From positions 1-64,000 of the forward strand of contig LNAC01001957.1 in assembly GCA_002007465.1 (NCBI GenBank): a stretch of 64,000 bases of DNA, given 5' to 3'. This document shows, in pieces, positions 23,650 through 35,689 of this stretch (position 1 is the stretch's first letter; every line of letters begins with the position of its first letter). This DNA comes from Ailurus styani. Its lineage: Eukaryota > Chordata > Mammalia > Carnivora > Ailuridae. A program made the translations under genes and the position numbers. The notes beneath the pieces are model-generated. The model made no database searches. It worked only from the letters and a program-made list of their open reading frames with translations, and was not told the origin of the DNA.

Positions 23650-24290
23650 AAGTCCATCAGTCTTTTTCCTCACATCTTTTTTATTTTCTCCCAACTTTTT
23701 ACTGAATTTTGTTACCTCTCTTCGCTATTCACCAGGATACTTCTTCAATGCCTAGGTGTGTCGTTAGTCCGAGTACGTATTTACATATTCCCTGAAAATA
23801 TAACGTTCAAGTGCCTGCCCTGTGCTATGTATAGTCCCTGACTACACATCTTAATTGGACATTAGTGGTAAATCCCCAGAAAGATGTGATGAAGGTTTTT
23901 TAAAATTAAGAAAATAAATGCATGTATCATATCATATATATATTTGACCATCCTGGTGGGAAGTGTTTTAGTTAGACTTTCTTGGGTAATACATAAAGGA
24001 TATTAATCACATCAAAGAATAAAAGCTGGAAAATGACTAATTCAAAAGGAATGATTTTAGAACTGTAACTATTTTATTTACAGAGAAGACTAACATATAA
24101 TGTCATAAAAGTCCCAATGATTTTCTTCTTTCATATGATTTCTCTCTTAATCAAAGAAATACATTCACTTGGTTTTAAAAGGCAAATAATACTGAAAAAT
24201 AACACTTTCCTGCCTGATCTCCCCATATCTTGATACGTGATCATCCAAAGAACATACTTTTATTTTCCTCGTTTCTCTGATATTGAACTG
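23650..24290. repeat. Diverged duplicated block B (partner 10440-11270)
   Basis: Aligns in order with 10440-11270 without a SINE in the middle. Shared anchors include TTACATATTC, GCTATGTATAGTCCCTGACT (compare TACTATGTATGGGCCCTGGC), CAGAAAGATGTGATGAAG and GATCATCCAAAGAACATACT (compare GATCACCAAAGAGCATTC). It lacks the A copy's open frame. Confidence 0.7.
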
Positions 24291-24319
24291 TGTATCCCAT
24301 TCAAGTGTGGGTTAAAAAC

Positions 24320-24470
24320 TGCTTGGGTTATGTGCTTCTTCTTGTGCTCTCAACCAGACTGCAAGCTGCTGGGGTGCAGGGAGTTGGTATCTTCTCTCCT
24401 GTGGTGTCTACACCAACATGCCATGCACAAAGAGGATAGTTATTGTTTGTCGCTTGGTTAAATTTGGCAA
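24320..24470 (+). repeat. L2-like 3' end
   Basis: ACTGCAAGCTGCTGGGGTGC followed by a TGCCATGCACAAAGAGGATA stretch matches the order of L2 3' termini. Confidence 0.45.
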
Positions 24471-24544
24471 CCATTTCCGAGGTTTCTCAGAATCTATGTT
24501 TCATTGCGCATCTCTGGCCCCTTGAAGGTGGCTTTAGAAGGCAG

Positions 24545-24750
24545 GATGATGGAGTAGAAAATGCAGGAAAGACTTGGAATTAATAGAAGACCTTGGTTTG
24601 AGTCCTTTGTGATCTTGGGAAGTCATTCTTAACTGTCTGAGCTTCAGTTTCCATCTTCTGCTTTTCTTCATAGGGCTGTGGAACGGGCAGTCAAATGAGG
24701 CTTGCATGGGCGCCTGTAAAATGCTCCATAAATTAAGCATTTGTCATTCC
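24545..24750 (+). repeat. MIR element
   Basis: GACTTGGAATTAATAGAAGA, TGTGATCTTGGGAAGTCATT, CTGAGCTTCAGTTTCCATCT and TAGGGCTGTGGAACGGGCAG follow MIR order over nearly full length. Confidence 0.75.
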
Positions 24751-24784
24751 TATACTGCCCAATAATATGCCCTGTGATGATGGG

Positions 24785-24935
24785 ATTGTACAGCTGTGCT
24801 ATACAGTATGGTAGCCACTAGCCATTAGCTACATGTGGATATTGAACACTTGAAATGTGGCTAGGGTGACTAAGAAACTGAATTTTTAACTCTGTATAAT
24901 TGCAATATAATTAGATTTCAGTAACTGATTTGGAC
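24785..24935. repeat. Ancient hAT-like DNA transposon remnant
   Basis: GTATGGTAGCCACTAGCCAT followed by GAACACTTGAAATGTGGCTA is the left part of a well-known short non-autonomous DNA element of mammals. The family name is not certain. Confidence 0.6.
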
Positions 24936-24954
24936 AGGGAAAACCTCATCGTCA

Positions 24955-25050
24955 CCTCCAGATTTTATAGATTAGGTAATTGAGGCCCAGAGAGGCTATA
25001 TTGCTGTGTCAAGGTCAAATGACTGGTATCTGGAAGAAGTAGAAACAAAA
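24955..25050 (-). repeat. MIR-like fragment, inverted
   Basis: GGTAATTGAGGCCCAGAGAG and GTGTCAAGGTCAAATGACTG match reversed MIR. Confidence 0.65.
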
Positions 25051-25764
25051 CTCATGTAAAAGATTTTTTAATGTAGTAAATTTATAGTTATTTTTTGATG
25101 AATCTGCATCAACTTTCCCTTTTTATTATGTTTCATTTCATTATAATCTAGGTAGAGTCATCTGTGACTATTAGGGTGGAGAAATTAAGGTGACAGCAAG
25201 TTCCTTGGTACTGAGATGAAATGTTTGCACTTTGATTAAACGGGGCTTGGTGACTGGCTATGGTATAAATGTGGGGCAGATAAAATTTTAAGAACATATG
25301 GCTTTAATTATAATTCAGATGGGAAATATTTTGTCTTCTCTCTTTTACTTAGCTTCAAAAAGAAAAAGGCTCTTAGATTCAATTAAATTTCTCCATTTGT
25401 AAATGAGGGCACTTTGTACCCAAGGAGAATTAAGACTAGTTAACCTCTATATTACGGCCATTGAACTCATAGTTCAGTGCCACTTGCACAGATCTATTTT
25501 TTTTTTCAGGATAACATTTTTTGTGTGTCATTTTATTATAAGAGCAAATATTTCCATTGTAGAAAATTTGAAAAGCATTTTTTAGAAAAAAGAAGAATAA
25601 AAGTCATGAATACATCCTCTACCTCTGGATAAACACTAGGTAGATCTTTTTTTCTTATTTTGTTACATGTAAGGTAGTTTATTTAAATCCAGTTGAGATT
25701 ATGCTGTTTGATAACTTTTTTTCCCACTTCCCAAGAATGCATAAACATTTTCTCAGGGTCAAAT
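25051..25764. other. Unique AT-rich sequence
   Basis: No gene or repeat recognised. Confidence 0.35.
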
Positions 25765-25935
25765 CAGACCTAGTTTTAAATTTTCATTCTGTTTTATCAA
25801 GCTACGATACATTGAATAGGTCACTCCACTTCTCTGTGCCTTAGTGCTCACAGCTTCCCAGTGGTGATAACACTTCACGGGGTTGTTGTAAAGATTAAAT
25901 GAAAATTCCTAAGTAAAGTTTCTCACACTGTTAGT
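25765..25935 (+). repeat. MIR element
   Basis: CCACTTCTCTGTGCCTTAGT and GGGGTTGTTGTAAAGATTAA are diagnostic MIR phrases in order. Confidence 0.75.
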
Positions 25936-26667
25936 TTTATTTTCTATCTAATGTTTATATTTTAGACAAAGTGATTTGTCTTCCCTGAGCTGAATTTCTC
26001 AGTGACTCATTTACTTTTGAATTTGAAGTAACTCAGTTCCTTCAAAGTTAAACCAAGAGTCACATCACTGGAGAGCTACACTTGAGTAAAACCAAAATGT
26101 GAACCCAGATAGGACCTTCAGACATGTGGTATATGACCTACAGATCGAGGAAGAGTAGAGAGTAGAGAAGGATGAAGCCCTAAGAAAGGCATGGAGATCA
26201 TCCTGCTTAGCCCTTTTCTCTATTTCCACCTCTCTACTGCCCCTTTATGCAATTCTTAGTCTTTACTTTACTTTACAGAATGAACTAGGCATCCCAACTC
26301 CATCACTCATTATCTGGGGAGCCAGGTGTAAGTCTTACCTTCTCCAGTTATGTTTCATCATCTCAAGAGGGAAGGTTTTATGATAGAGGATCTTGTGGGA
26401 TATTTTGAATAGTACCACCTCATAAGCTGTGATTCCAGTTGCCTTGCTGTTTCCTCCTAGTACTTCTTGCTGCTCTCCTGGGTTCCCCCTCTCCACATCT
26501 AGTTCAAGATGTTTCCTGTGATCTGTCTAGGGGTACTCAAAATGAGGTGCAGGGTGGTAAGGAGGGTAGATAAATTGCCTAATTCTGGCCATCTCCAAGA
26601 AAAACACAAAATACATCCAACATACAAAAATGCTATGTCATCTCTTCAAGAAAAAAATAAAAGCCCC
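25936..26667. other. Unique sequence, nothing recognised
   Basis: No convincing feature. Confidence 0.35.
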
Positions 26668-26805
26668 ATTCATGTTTCTTGATTGCTTACTCTCTGCCAG
26701 TGATGGTCTTCTCAATAATCCTTTGAGGTAGGTATAATTATTATACCTATTTTATAGATAAGAAAACGTAGCCACTTTACCAGGGTGCCACAAGTAAAAA
26801 TTGAC
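26668..26805 (-). repeat. MIR element, inverted
   Basis: GATTGCTTACTCTCTGCCAG, CTTTGAGGTAGGTATAATTA and TTTTATAGATAAGAAAACGT are in reversed MIR order. Confidence 0.8.
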
Positions 26806-26909
26806 GTTATTCCACTTTGAATATAAATATTCTACAGCAGAATCTACACTCTTAATGATGAGAATATAACTTCTCTATTAATGATCAATATAAAAGAAAT
26901 CATTGGTGA

Positions 26910-27103
26910 GGGGCACCTGGGTGGCTCAGTTGTTAACTGTCTCCTTTCAGCTCAGGTCATGATCCTGGGTCCTGGGATCAAGCCCCGAGTCTGGCTCCCT
27001 GCTCAGCGGGAAGCCTGCTTTTCCCTCTCCCACTCCCCGTTTGTGTTCCCTCTCTCACTGTCTCTCTCTTTCTCTCTGTCAAATAAATAAAATCTTTTAA
27101 AAA
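26910..27103 (+). mobile_element. Carnivore SINE
   Basis: AGGGGCACCTGGGTGGCTCA through GATCCTGGGTCCTGGGATCA to a CT-rich tail and AAATAAATAAAATCTTTT. The flanks AAATCATTGG and AAATCATTTGG are an imperfect duplication. Confidence 0.9.
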
Positions 27104-27999
27104 ATCATTTGGAAAAGAATAACTGGAATCACGCAGTGGACATGATGGCTGGTAGTTTAGGAAGAAATAAACCCTTCCACTAACATATGCATTTGCCTCC
27201 CACAGCATGATTAGTCATCTTTGTGTAACCAGTGTCTACTTACGGGAGCTGGTATAGCATAAGTATCCAATACGTGATGGAGAATGAATGATTAACTGAA
27301 TGAATACATGACGAAGAAGATAAAGACAACTTGCCTGTCCTATATCAATCAGAAGTAGAAAATTTGAGATATTATTCCTCATGTTCATCATGAGAATAGC
27401 ACTTCCTTTTTGTTGAGTCTGTATGGAAATGCAAACAGGTGTTAGAAAGCTAGTGTTACATTTCCACAAAATCCATTTAAATAAACATGTCCCAACTTGT
27501 CATAGTTCATTGAACTTGGAATGTAACACAACAACAGTCAAAAAGCATAGAGGGAATTTTACTGGGAGCACAACAAAAAGCAATTTGGATGGGGGATTTA
27601 CATATCAGCAACTTTTCTTACAAAGAGATGCTTTGGTGATCATAAACCAGATTTTAAACCACACACTAAGCAAAGTATCGTAGGGATAGAGAATCTGATG
27701 CATGTTCAATTGATCTATCAGAAGAACCTCTTGCGAATCTCTGCTTCATTTACATTTTCATCTCCAAGAAGGCACTTTTTAAGTAATGAAGGGTATATGA
27801 GTCTTTGGAAAAAAATATACTGGTAATGTGGAAGAACCCAATTACTGTAAGGATTATCCCTGTTATTTTCAAAGTTTATGACTATGAAAATGGAATTCTA
27901 AGACATTTGAACACGTCCTCTGCCTTTAGGAAAACATATGAAAAATTAAAAAGATGAATCTAATCCATAAGGAGAGACTCTCCCTTAATTCAGCACATA
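27104..27999. other. Unique sequence, possibly conserved
   Basis: No repeat seen. The 86-codon plus frame (27423-27683) is not of a recognised family. Confidence 0.3.
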
Positions 28000-28165
28000 T
28001 TTTCTACCTTGTGTCAGCAGTGTTTATGTTATGCTTATGCTGGTCTCCCCAGGGAGATGTTGTGAGCTCCTGAGAGCAGACATTCCATCCAGTCCATCTT
28101 CTTCTTTCTCTCTGTGCCTAGCACAGAGTTTTTCATATGGCAAGAAGTCCAGAAAGGTTGGATTA
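28000..28165 (+). repeat. L2-like 3' end
   Basis: GATGTTGTGAGCTCCTGAGA, CTCTGTGCCTAGCACAGAGT match the L2 terminal order ('gagctccatgagggcag ... gtgcctagcacagtg'). Confidence 0.65.
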
Positions 28166-28969
28166 GTGTAAATCAGCCCCCGAAGATAGCACATAAAATG
28201 TCAAGTTCTTTCAAACTATTTATGAATGGTCCTCATGACCATGATAAAAAGGCTACAACTTAAACCCACGTGCTACAGAGCGAGCCCTCTGATTAGCTCA
28301 AAAGAGCCAACATCGAATATGAACAAAGAGGCAGAGAAAGAAGGACTAATAAAACATTGCATGTGAGTGGCCTAATTCCAGTAACATATTTGGCCATCTT
28401 GCTACTGTGGAGGCTATCAGCTATGACTGCATTTGGTCTTAAAGAAATAGGTTGAAGGACATAAGTAAGTTGGTACTGGGAAGTCAGGTTATTTAGCAAG
28501 AATGATTGACATAACCTCTGTGACCATGGGTACATGATGGCAAAATGAGTAGTTGACTTAGTAGACTCAAGCAGATAGTCTCCCTGTACCTGCTCCTACC
28601 TGTACAGGTGGCCTCTTGAAAACTAGGTGTGACATAAAAAGGGAAAAGATTAATATTTCTGAGAAACTATGAATAATCTCTTGACCTCAGTATATGCTTG
28701 GCCACTCCTTTTGTGACTCGTGATCTGGGCTTTCCCTGATGGTACCCATTAAACTAGATGGACCTCAAGCTTCTCAATACACGAACAAGACTCATTTCTT
28801 ACTGTTGTGTTTCTCTGGATCCTGTCTACCTAGTAAACTTTCTTGGATCCCAATTCACTTCATCCCATAGCTATGATAAAAAAGGGAATGGGAAGAAGAT
28901 GCCACCAGGGTGGTAGGCACATATGGAATTGGGAAATGATTCAGGATTGCTGAAAAAGAGAGACCTCTC
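28166..28969. other. Unique sequence, nothing recognised
   Basis: No gene or clear repeat. Confidence 0.35.
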
Positions 28970-28983
28970 AAGATGTTTCCATG

Positions 28984-29194
28984 GGCGCCTGGGTGGCTCA
29001 GTGGGTTAAAGCCTCTGCTTTCGGCTCAGGTCATGATCTCAGCGTCGTGGGATCGAGGCCCGCATCGGGCTCTCTGCTCAGCAGGGAGCCTGCTTCCTCC
29101 TCTCTCTGTTTCTCTGCCTGCCTCTCTGCCTATTTGTAATCTCTCTCTCTGTCAAATAAATAAATAAAAAATCTTAAAAAATAAAAATAAAAAA
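28984..29194 (+). mobile_element. Young carnivore SINE with 14-bp duplication
   Basis: The GGCGCCTGGGTGGCTCAGTG head, the mustelid-style CTGCCTGCCTCTCTGCC tail and an A-rich end. AAGATGTTTCCATG flanks it at 28970-28983 and 29195-29208; the first bases of the right copy merge with the tail. Confidence 0.95.
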
Positions 29195-29208
29195 AAGATG
29201 TTTCCATG

Positions 29209-30740
29209 AACTCTCCTGATTCTTTCCGTAGACACCACAGTGCCAGACCCACCTTAACTACTGGCGTTGAGGGTTCTCCAACAGTACTCATTGAGAATGC
29301 CGTCTTGGCTGTATAACTCCCTCAATGGTTATAACCAAACTCTGGATTTAACTACGTTATTTTCTCATCTGTGTTCAGCTACTTATCCTCAGTTACAGAG
29401 GACATCTCTTTCCTCATTTCCCAAACTAACTCCTTTACCTAAAGATATGCCCTTTTCCACCTTCTTTACGTACTCGCATCATCAGTCACCTCTACTCTGA
29501 AGTCAGAGATCTTGTCCCCTCTGCCGACTCTTTTCCCTAAGTAAGTACTCTGTTCAAGTTTTTCACATCTTTACAAACCAGCCGGCTTCCTCAAACCTAC
29601 AGACCTCTTTTTAAATACAACCATAACTTTTATTTATATGAGTACCATGGTTTGGATTCATGGGCTCCATTTGTGTTCTTGTTCCTCTTTTCTCAGTCTA
29701 TGATACTAGGATCTTTAGCACTAAGCTTAGGAAGTGCTCGATTCCTTGTATTAATTAAAACATTGAATTTCATTCAAATCGCAATTATTTTTTATTTCCA
29801 GGTTATAGTTTTGTAGGCCACAAGACAGGGAAGAGGGGCATGGTCCTTCCTTCTTCTCTTTCTTCATACCTTTTGACTCCACTTCTTCTTCCTCATCTAG
29901 TATCATAGTTCTCACATCATGAAGGTTAAAACCAGAGGACGAGAAGGAAAGCAATGAGGACAGAACATTCTTGGTCAATGGTTAGTTATCTAAGACAGTT
30001 TTACACTCTCTGTCCTGACCAATGTTTAAAATTGATCCTTTCTCTTTGGGATATTTCGAGACACTTCACACATCCTACTGGAAATATCCATTGTACTTTC
30101 CAGGTGATATATCTTCCTTTCTTTGGTCTTTCTTCTCTGTTTTTTTTTTTAAGCCATCCACTTCACACAGTCCTCTTTTCAGGGTCCCATAGTTCCTTCA
30201 TTTGACCCACTTGGGCAGGATTTCAAACAGCTGTAAGAGAGCTTTATTTCTCCCACATGACCTCCATGTATTCTATGGAAAATTTTCCTTTGTAGTGTCC
30301 ACTAAATCTCTGAAATGTGGGCCAAGCCCCACGCAGCAGCAACTCTCTACTCCACTGCCACAGAAGCTACCCAGCCTCTCTCTTGCCCTCCAGATTACTA
30401 CAGTTGGTGTCAGACACAAGGTCAAATTGTCATGAAACACATATCAAGCTCTCTGAATGGTCCTGTTGACTTAAAATGACAAGGGAAGCATCCTCTCCCT
30501 CCCACCTATCATCACAAATTACCTAAAACACAACTCTTTTATATCATCAATGTGTAGGAACTGTGAAGCATGTGCTTGACACCTACTTTGAAATTTTTGT
30601 GTGGTAGTCCAGAATATCACTTTAGGATATGTTTGAAAGTTCACATTCATATCCTGATGGCAACACAATTAGAGGATGAGGGTCTTGAGGACAGACTGAT
30701 AGGCCATGATTCTGAATGATTTTGCTTGGAGAGATCACTG
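29209..30740. other. Mostly unique; no gene recognised
   Basis: The pyrimidine-rich stretch at 29210-29640 vaguely resembles L2-type ORF text, without a firm match. A T-run lies at 30139-30151. Confidence 0.3.
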
Positions 30741-30741
30741 C

Positions 30742-30878
30742 CCTAAGCAGACTCCGTGCTCAACGTGGAGCCCAACTTGAAGCCCAACACAGGGCTTGAT
30801 CCCATAACCCTGAGATCATAACCTGAACTGAAATCAAGAGTCAGACGCTTAACAAACTGAGTCAACCAGGTGCCCCTG
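30742..30878 (-). mobile_element. Old carnivore SINE fragment, inverted
   Basis: CAGACTCCGTGCTCAACGTG, GGGCTTGATCCCATAACCCT and the inverted head CTGAGTCAACCAGGTGCCCC. The A-rich tail part is missing. Confidence 0.82.
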
Positions 30879-31648
30879 CTCTGAAACTATCTTCACCAGA
30901 GGGAATGAACCCTGAAAAATATGTATGTCATCCCTCAGTTTTGTCACCCTCAGGGATCCACTTCTTTCAGCGGTATCCCGATAGCATGATCCTTGCCCCA
31001 GTAGATCTCCTGTCTTATGTAGGATGATCCCACTTGAAACATATCTCATGTCAGAAACTCCACTTGACATGAACTTGAAGAATCTTAAGATTCAGGACCT
31101 GCAGAGAATGGGATTAGGGAAGATTACATAGAGAAAATTATAAGGACCAATAGATAAGGACCAATCTAGCATCTTTTTAAGTTAAGGGGCTTTCACTTTG
31201 CTCTATAGAAAACCTGGATTTCTATTGAACAGTGCTCTACCCTTGAATATCAATGAATGATAATTCACTTCTCTGGGGGACTATTGGGCATGCTGCAGAA
31301 AGAGTGTTCCATAAATCTCAGTGATAAATTATCATCGCTAAAGTAAGATGAACTTGTCTGTCTTATATGCAATCTGAAAAATTCTAATTATCAACATAAT
31401 TATCACAGCTAGGCTAATAGGAAGACTTCATTATATACAGCTTTCTATATTGTTACCAGTGGTGGCTAAGAGCCTGGTCAACTGAAGAGCAACTATCATG
31501 AGGTTCTAGAAAAAGATAAAATTTTCAGAGGTGGGTTTGTCTCAGGGTTGAGTTAAAGGAACAGAAGACTAAGAAATAAAGAGAGAGATGAAAGAGGTAA
31601 AACATCGCAATGAGGGAAAGGTATATGATAGCAAAATTTGAACTCGAG
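30879..31648. other. Unique sequence, nothing recognised
   Basis: The AT-rich stretch 31200-31450 has no repeat signature. Confidence 0.35.
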
Positions 31649-31660
31649 AAGTTTAAACTG

Positions 31661-31856
31661 AGGGGAACCTGGGTGGCTCAGTCAGTTAAGCATCGGCCTT
31701 TGGCTCAGGTCATGATCCCAGTGTCCTGGGATCGAGTACCATGTTAGGCTCTCTGTTTATCAGGGAGCCTGCTGCTCCCTCTCCCTATACCCCTGCTTGT
31801 GTGCTCTCTCTCATTCACCCTATCTCTCAAAGAAATAAATAAAATCTTTTTTAAAA
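31661..31856 (+). mobile_element. Carnivore SINE with 12-bp duplication
   Basis: GGGGAACCTGGGTGGCTCAG through TCCTGGGATCGAGTACCATG to AAATAAATAAAATCTTTTTT. AAGTTTAAACTG flanks it exactly at 31649-31660 and 31857-31868. Confidence 0.93.
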
Positions 31857-31868
31857 AAGTTTAAACTG

Positions 31869-32479
31869 GAATAGAGGTATATGGGGTTCTATACAGATGG
31901 ATGGCCATAGGGGTTGAGCTGGATGGAGATGAGACAAGACTATCTTGAAGAAGAGAAAAGGGCTCACTCACTTCTCTTGGCCACAGCCTTCCAGAATATT
32001 CGTAATTTGTCTGTATGGCTGGACCTCTCTTGGGAGGGAAGCAGGAGGATACCCATGCTGTTCTGTCTTTCTAGAGTAAGGTTCATCCAACAGTTGGGAT
32101 ATCTCACGGTCAAGGCCAGGATTCAAGCGTGACTGGCCAAGGTCAGAGTGCTGGGGCCAGGCACATTCAAACACCCGGTTCTTTGTGGTCTCTACCTCCA
32201 TGTATGGGCTACAGGCTGGGGGACATAAGGATACAGGAGAGAAACATCAAGCATATCCTCTACTTTTCTGAAGAGGGGCTTTTAAAACCTCTACTGCTGA
32301 CCACATAACATCCTGGTTTTAAAATGTCCCCACCTCTAAGGGAAGGAGAAACTCCATCGCTGGGCAGACAAATGCCTCTCACAACATAGCATTGCTTTCT
32401 GGCCTCCTTGAACTCGCCCCGCCCCGCAACAAACGCACACAGACCCTCTGCTCCAACCGTAGGTTTTTCCCAAATTAAG
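31869..32479. other. Unique sequence, no gene recognised
   Basis: Short overlapping open frames only (72-105 codons), with no domain. Confidence 0.35.
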
Positions 32480-32640
32480 CCATATTCACATTCATGCCTT
32501 AAGTCTTTGCTCATGTGCACCTCCTGCCCTTCCTTACACCCTTTCTTCCTTTGGTTCATGCCTGTGCCTTCCTTCAAGCTCCCCTCCCCCGATAGCCCAG
32601 CGTATCCAATTCTTTGAGTTCCACTTGCTGTGCCAGAGGG
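32480..32640 (+). repeat. Possible L2 fragment
   Basis: TTAAGTCTTTGCTCATGTGC and CACCTCCTGCCCTTCCTTAC resemble the L2 phrase on 'ctttgctcaaatgtcacc'. Weak. Confidence 0.4.
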
Positions 32641-32664
32641 TTTGTTGTACTGTAAAGTTTGGTA

Positions 32665-32900
32665 GTTACAGTGGAATCGGATAGATCTTCTTATTCTGAA
32701 TCTGCCACCTGCTAATAGGTCACTCTGGGCTATTTACATAACCTCCTGAAGCTTCATTTTCTTTTTATTATCTGAAAACAAAATGGGAACGATAATGGAT
32801 ACGTACGTCATCAGGTGGTTATGAGGATCAAATGAAATAATGCACGTGAGGCATTCAAAACAGTGCTTAGACCATTTCAGCCTTCACTGGGTGTTACTCG
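32665..32900 (+). repeat. MIR element, near full length
   Basis: GTGGAATCGGATAGATCTTC, CTGCCACCTGCTAATAGGTC, GAAGCTTCATTTTCTTTTTA and GGTTATGAGGATCAAATGAA are in MIR order. Confidence 0.8.
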
Positions 32901-34484
32901 ATATTAATCATAGCATTTGTGGGGCCTCACATGGTACCAAACTCAGTAAAAAGGCAAAGAGGTATTCATTTCCCCCTCAAATTCTCAAAGCATTCCAACA
33001 TTGAATTCCTTTCCATTAAAAAATTAAACCTTTGTGACGAAGGTTTGGAGATGCTCCTAAATCAGACAGGACACAGTCATTTCACACCACGGAGGGGCTG
33101 CTTCCTGGCAAGCTTCCACACCTTCCTTTCACTCCACGTTAGACCAGTCATTCTAGCCACGAGCAGATGAAGGGCAGCCATGCCCTGGGCAAGAGGCAAC
33201 CCCCTTCCAGGCCTAGAACTTTCTCTTTTTAGACTAGAAAATGGCAAATAAATAAATAAACTCTGTATAAATTTAAATAATTGGAAGGCAGCTTGACTGA
33301 AAAAGACACTTTTCTTTTTCACCACAAATGTCACCATCTGGACTTTTCCTTTTTTAATTTCTTTGGGACCTGACAAGTCACTGGGCTGATATAATCACAC
33401 CCAGTCAAAAATGACAGACACATCTCGGCAAGTTAGCCTGGGCACAGTTCCAGGGTGGCCAGCGAGGACCCAGAAACCAGTGGGAGGGTGGTTTTCACAC
33501 CCCCTCTCCCCTGCCTTCCCCAGAACACAAGAGCTCCTGAGTGTGATCCGCTTAAACACATCCCCAGCCCCGAGCCCCCCCACACACTTGTGGCTGTGTG
33601 CATGCTTACCACATAGCATTCAATTAACTTACTAGTTAACTCATTTTCCAGTAAAAACTAAAGGGCGGGAAAGGCCATCCAGCAGACTGTGCTGCTATTA
33701 ATAAACTACGTGTGGCCATCCTGTTTCTCTGCCTGTCTTCATTTCTCTCAAGCAGTCCTTCATTGAGCAAGGCAGGGATAATCCGAGGGAACCAGCAAAG
33801 TGAATCCAATTTCCTGTATTGGTCAGCTGAGAAGCTTCGTGTGGCCGCAGGTCCAGACACACTCACAGCAAACACAGAGACACATCCCTATCCACAATAT
33901 CATCTTATGTTTTATTTTATTTCTGCTCTTTCTGTGTTACTCTGGTTAGGATTATCTGGAAAATACAGTGCCTCCCCTGTAGAGCTTGGGGTCAGTGTCT
34001 TTTTCAAAATGGGAAAATTGACCATTTTGCAAATTGTCTTTTATGGCAGTTTACAAAGCTCTAGTCTTTAGGAATATTTACATATTGCTTACTTTATTTG
34101 CATGAGTCTTATTGTGTGTGTCCACACACACACGTATGCATAGGAATACATAGATTCATTTCTGCAGTGTGGTGTGTTTGTGTGCTCAGCTAGGATCACA
34201 AGGGCAACGTCTATAAGGACAGTGCTTTCCTGACTTGAATGTGCCTATGCATCATCATTTTAGGAGATTGGTCACGTTCAGAGGCTCTGTCCATTGTCTG
34301 CATTTCTCTGTCCCTAGCCGAGGAAGTAGCAAAGAGCAGTTAAGAGTCAGGGAAATTATATATTAGAAATGTGAGTCCCCTTTGGGCATTTTCCTTGGTT
34401 TCACACCTTCACACCCCACACCCAATCATTAACCAGAGTAATCACTTCCTAAATACCCCCGAAATTTACCTTCCAGCCCCATCC
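32901..34484. other. Unique sequence, no gene recognised
   Basis: A GT/CA run lies at 34114-34133. A 119-codon plus frame (33712-34071) and a 99-codon minus frame (33077-33376) have no recognisable domain. Confidence 0.35.
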
Positions 34485-34960
34485 TCCCTGCCACCAGCCT
34501 GGCCCATGTCTGTCACAGTCACTTGTCCCACAGGCTAGAGCAGTGGCCTCCCAATGGCTTCCCATCTCCAGGCCTCTTTAACACTATAGCCAGGATAATA
34601 GATGTAACATGCAAATCAGACCGTGGGCCTCTCTTGCTAAGGCTCTTAGATGGCTTCCTGTGGTTCTTAGGATGGTGTCCAAAGTTCTCCATATGGCTGG
34701 AAAGCCCAGAGTGACCCAGCTCTTTTCTGTCTTTATAGCACCGTCTCCCACCAGGCTTCCCAGTGCATCGCCATACTCGATCCGCCGTGGCCTTCTTTTG
34801 GCTTCCTGTGTACGTAAAACCCCTTCACTCAGGGACCTCAGGCCTGACATAAACTTTTTCTCACTGTGCACGCTCTCCCTTCCCACTGGCTCCTCCAACC
34901 CTCCTCCTCCGTCGTCCTTTAGGCCTCAGGGAGCTGGTGTTCCCCAGTTGGATGCTATCA
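34485..34960 (+). repeat. L2 element
   Basis: The text CAATGGCTTCCCATCTCCAG, GGCTCTTAGATGGCTTCCTG, GGATGGTGTCCAAAGTTCTC and GCCGTGGCCTTCTTTTGGCT follows L2 ORF2/3' order, with partial internal duplication of the 'cccaatggcttcc' part. The 128- and 104-codon open frames over it are L2-derived or chance. Confidence 0.65.
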
Positions 34961-35689
34961 AAGTGCTCTGCGTTGGGTTCCAGGGCGCTTGTTAACGGAG
35001 CCTGCCCATCTCTGTGCACTTCCGGTCCGCTCCGTGGGGGCGGTGGCCAGCTCACCGCTAGGAGAAGGCTTCTGGTGGACACAGCCAGGAATAAGTGAGA
35101 AGGGAAGCAGCTGGTGACAGGGGCTGGTGCAGGGGTGTATGAAGCTCCAGGGAAAGCCGGTAGCCCCGCAGAGTTTCCCGCAGATGTTGTGAGTCTCAGA
35201 GGGCAGGGGTTTGCAGGGAAAGGCCTACGGGTGGGTATTGGAGGAAGAGGAGGTGCTCCCTGGGCCCACCTGAGGCAGGCCGTTCCAGATAGCAGGAGGA
35301 GAGGAGGCGGTGATCAAACCCAGAGGGCCCTTTCTGCCCTGGCAAATACTCTGGTCTTGGCCTATAGGTGAGGAGGGGAAGGGGTTGTGAGAGTTTCAGA
35401 TTTGCTGGTGATGTCACTGATTTTGCCATAAGTAAATTTGTGCTGCTGAAACACCTCAGTGAAAGCATTATAAAGTACGCAGAAGGTAAACATAGGATGG
35501 GTGAAGAATTTTGATATTAGCCCAGGTAAGACGCGAAGCAAGAACGAATTAGAGCAAACATAATTTTTCCCTAAGCATGTGACCTGGATTCAACCAATCT
35601 ACTTCCCCTTCTCCAGACTTGAATTGAGAACTAGTTACTCAGAGAAGTAGGGGCGGTTGAGAATCGGTGCAGGCATGCATGCCTTCATT
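34961..35689. other. Unique sequence, moderately GC-rich
   Basis: The 34980-35330 part is the most GC-rich non-L1 stretch of the window but holds few CpGs and no recognised promoter. Confidence 0.35.

Noticed and set aside
34609..34995. 128-codon plus-strand frame
   Set aside because: It lies over an L2 element.
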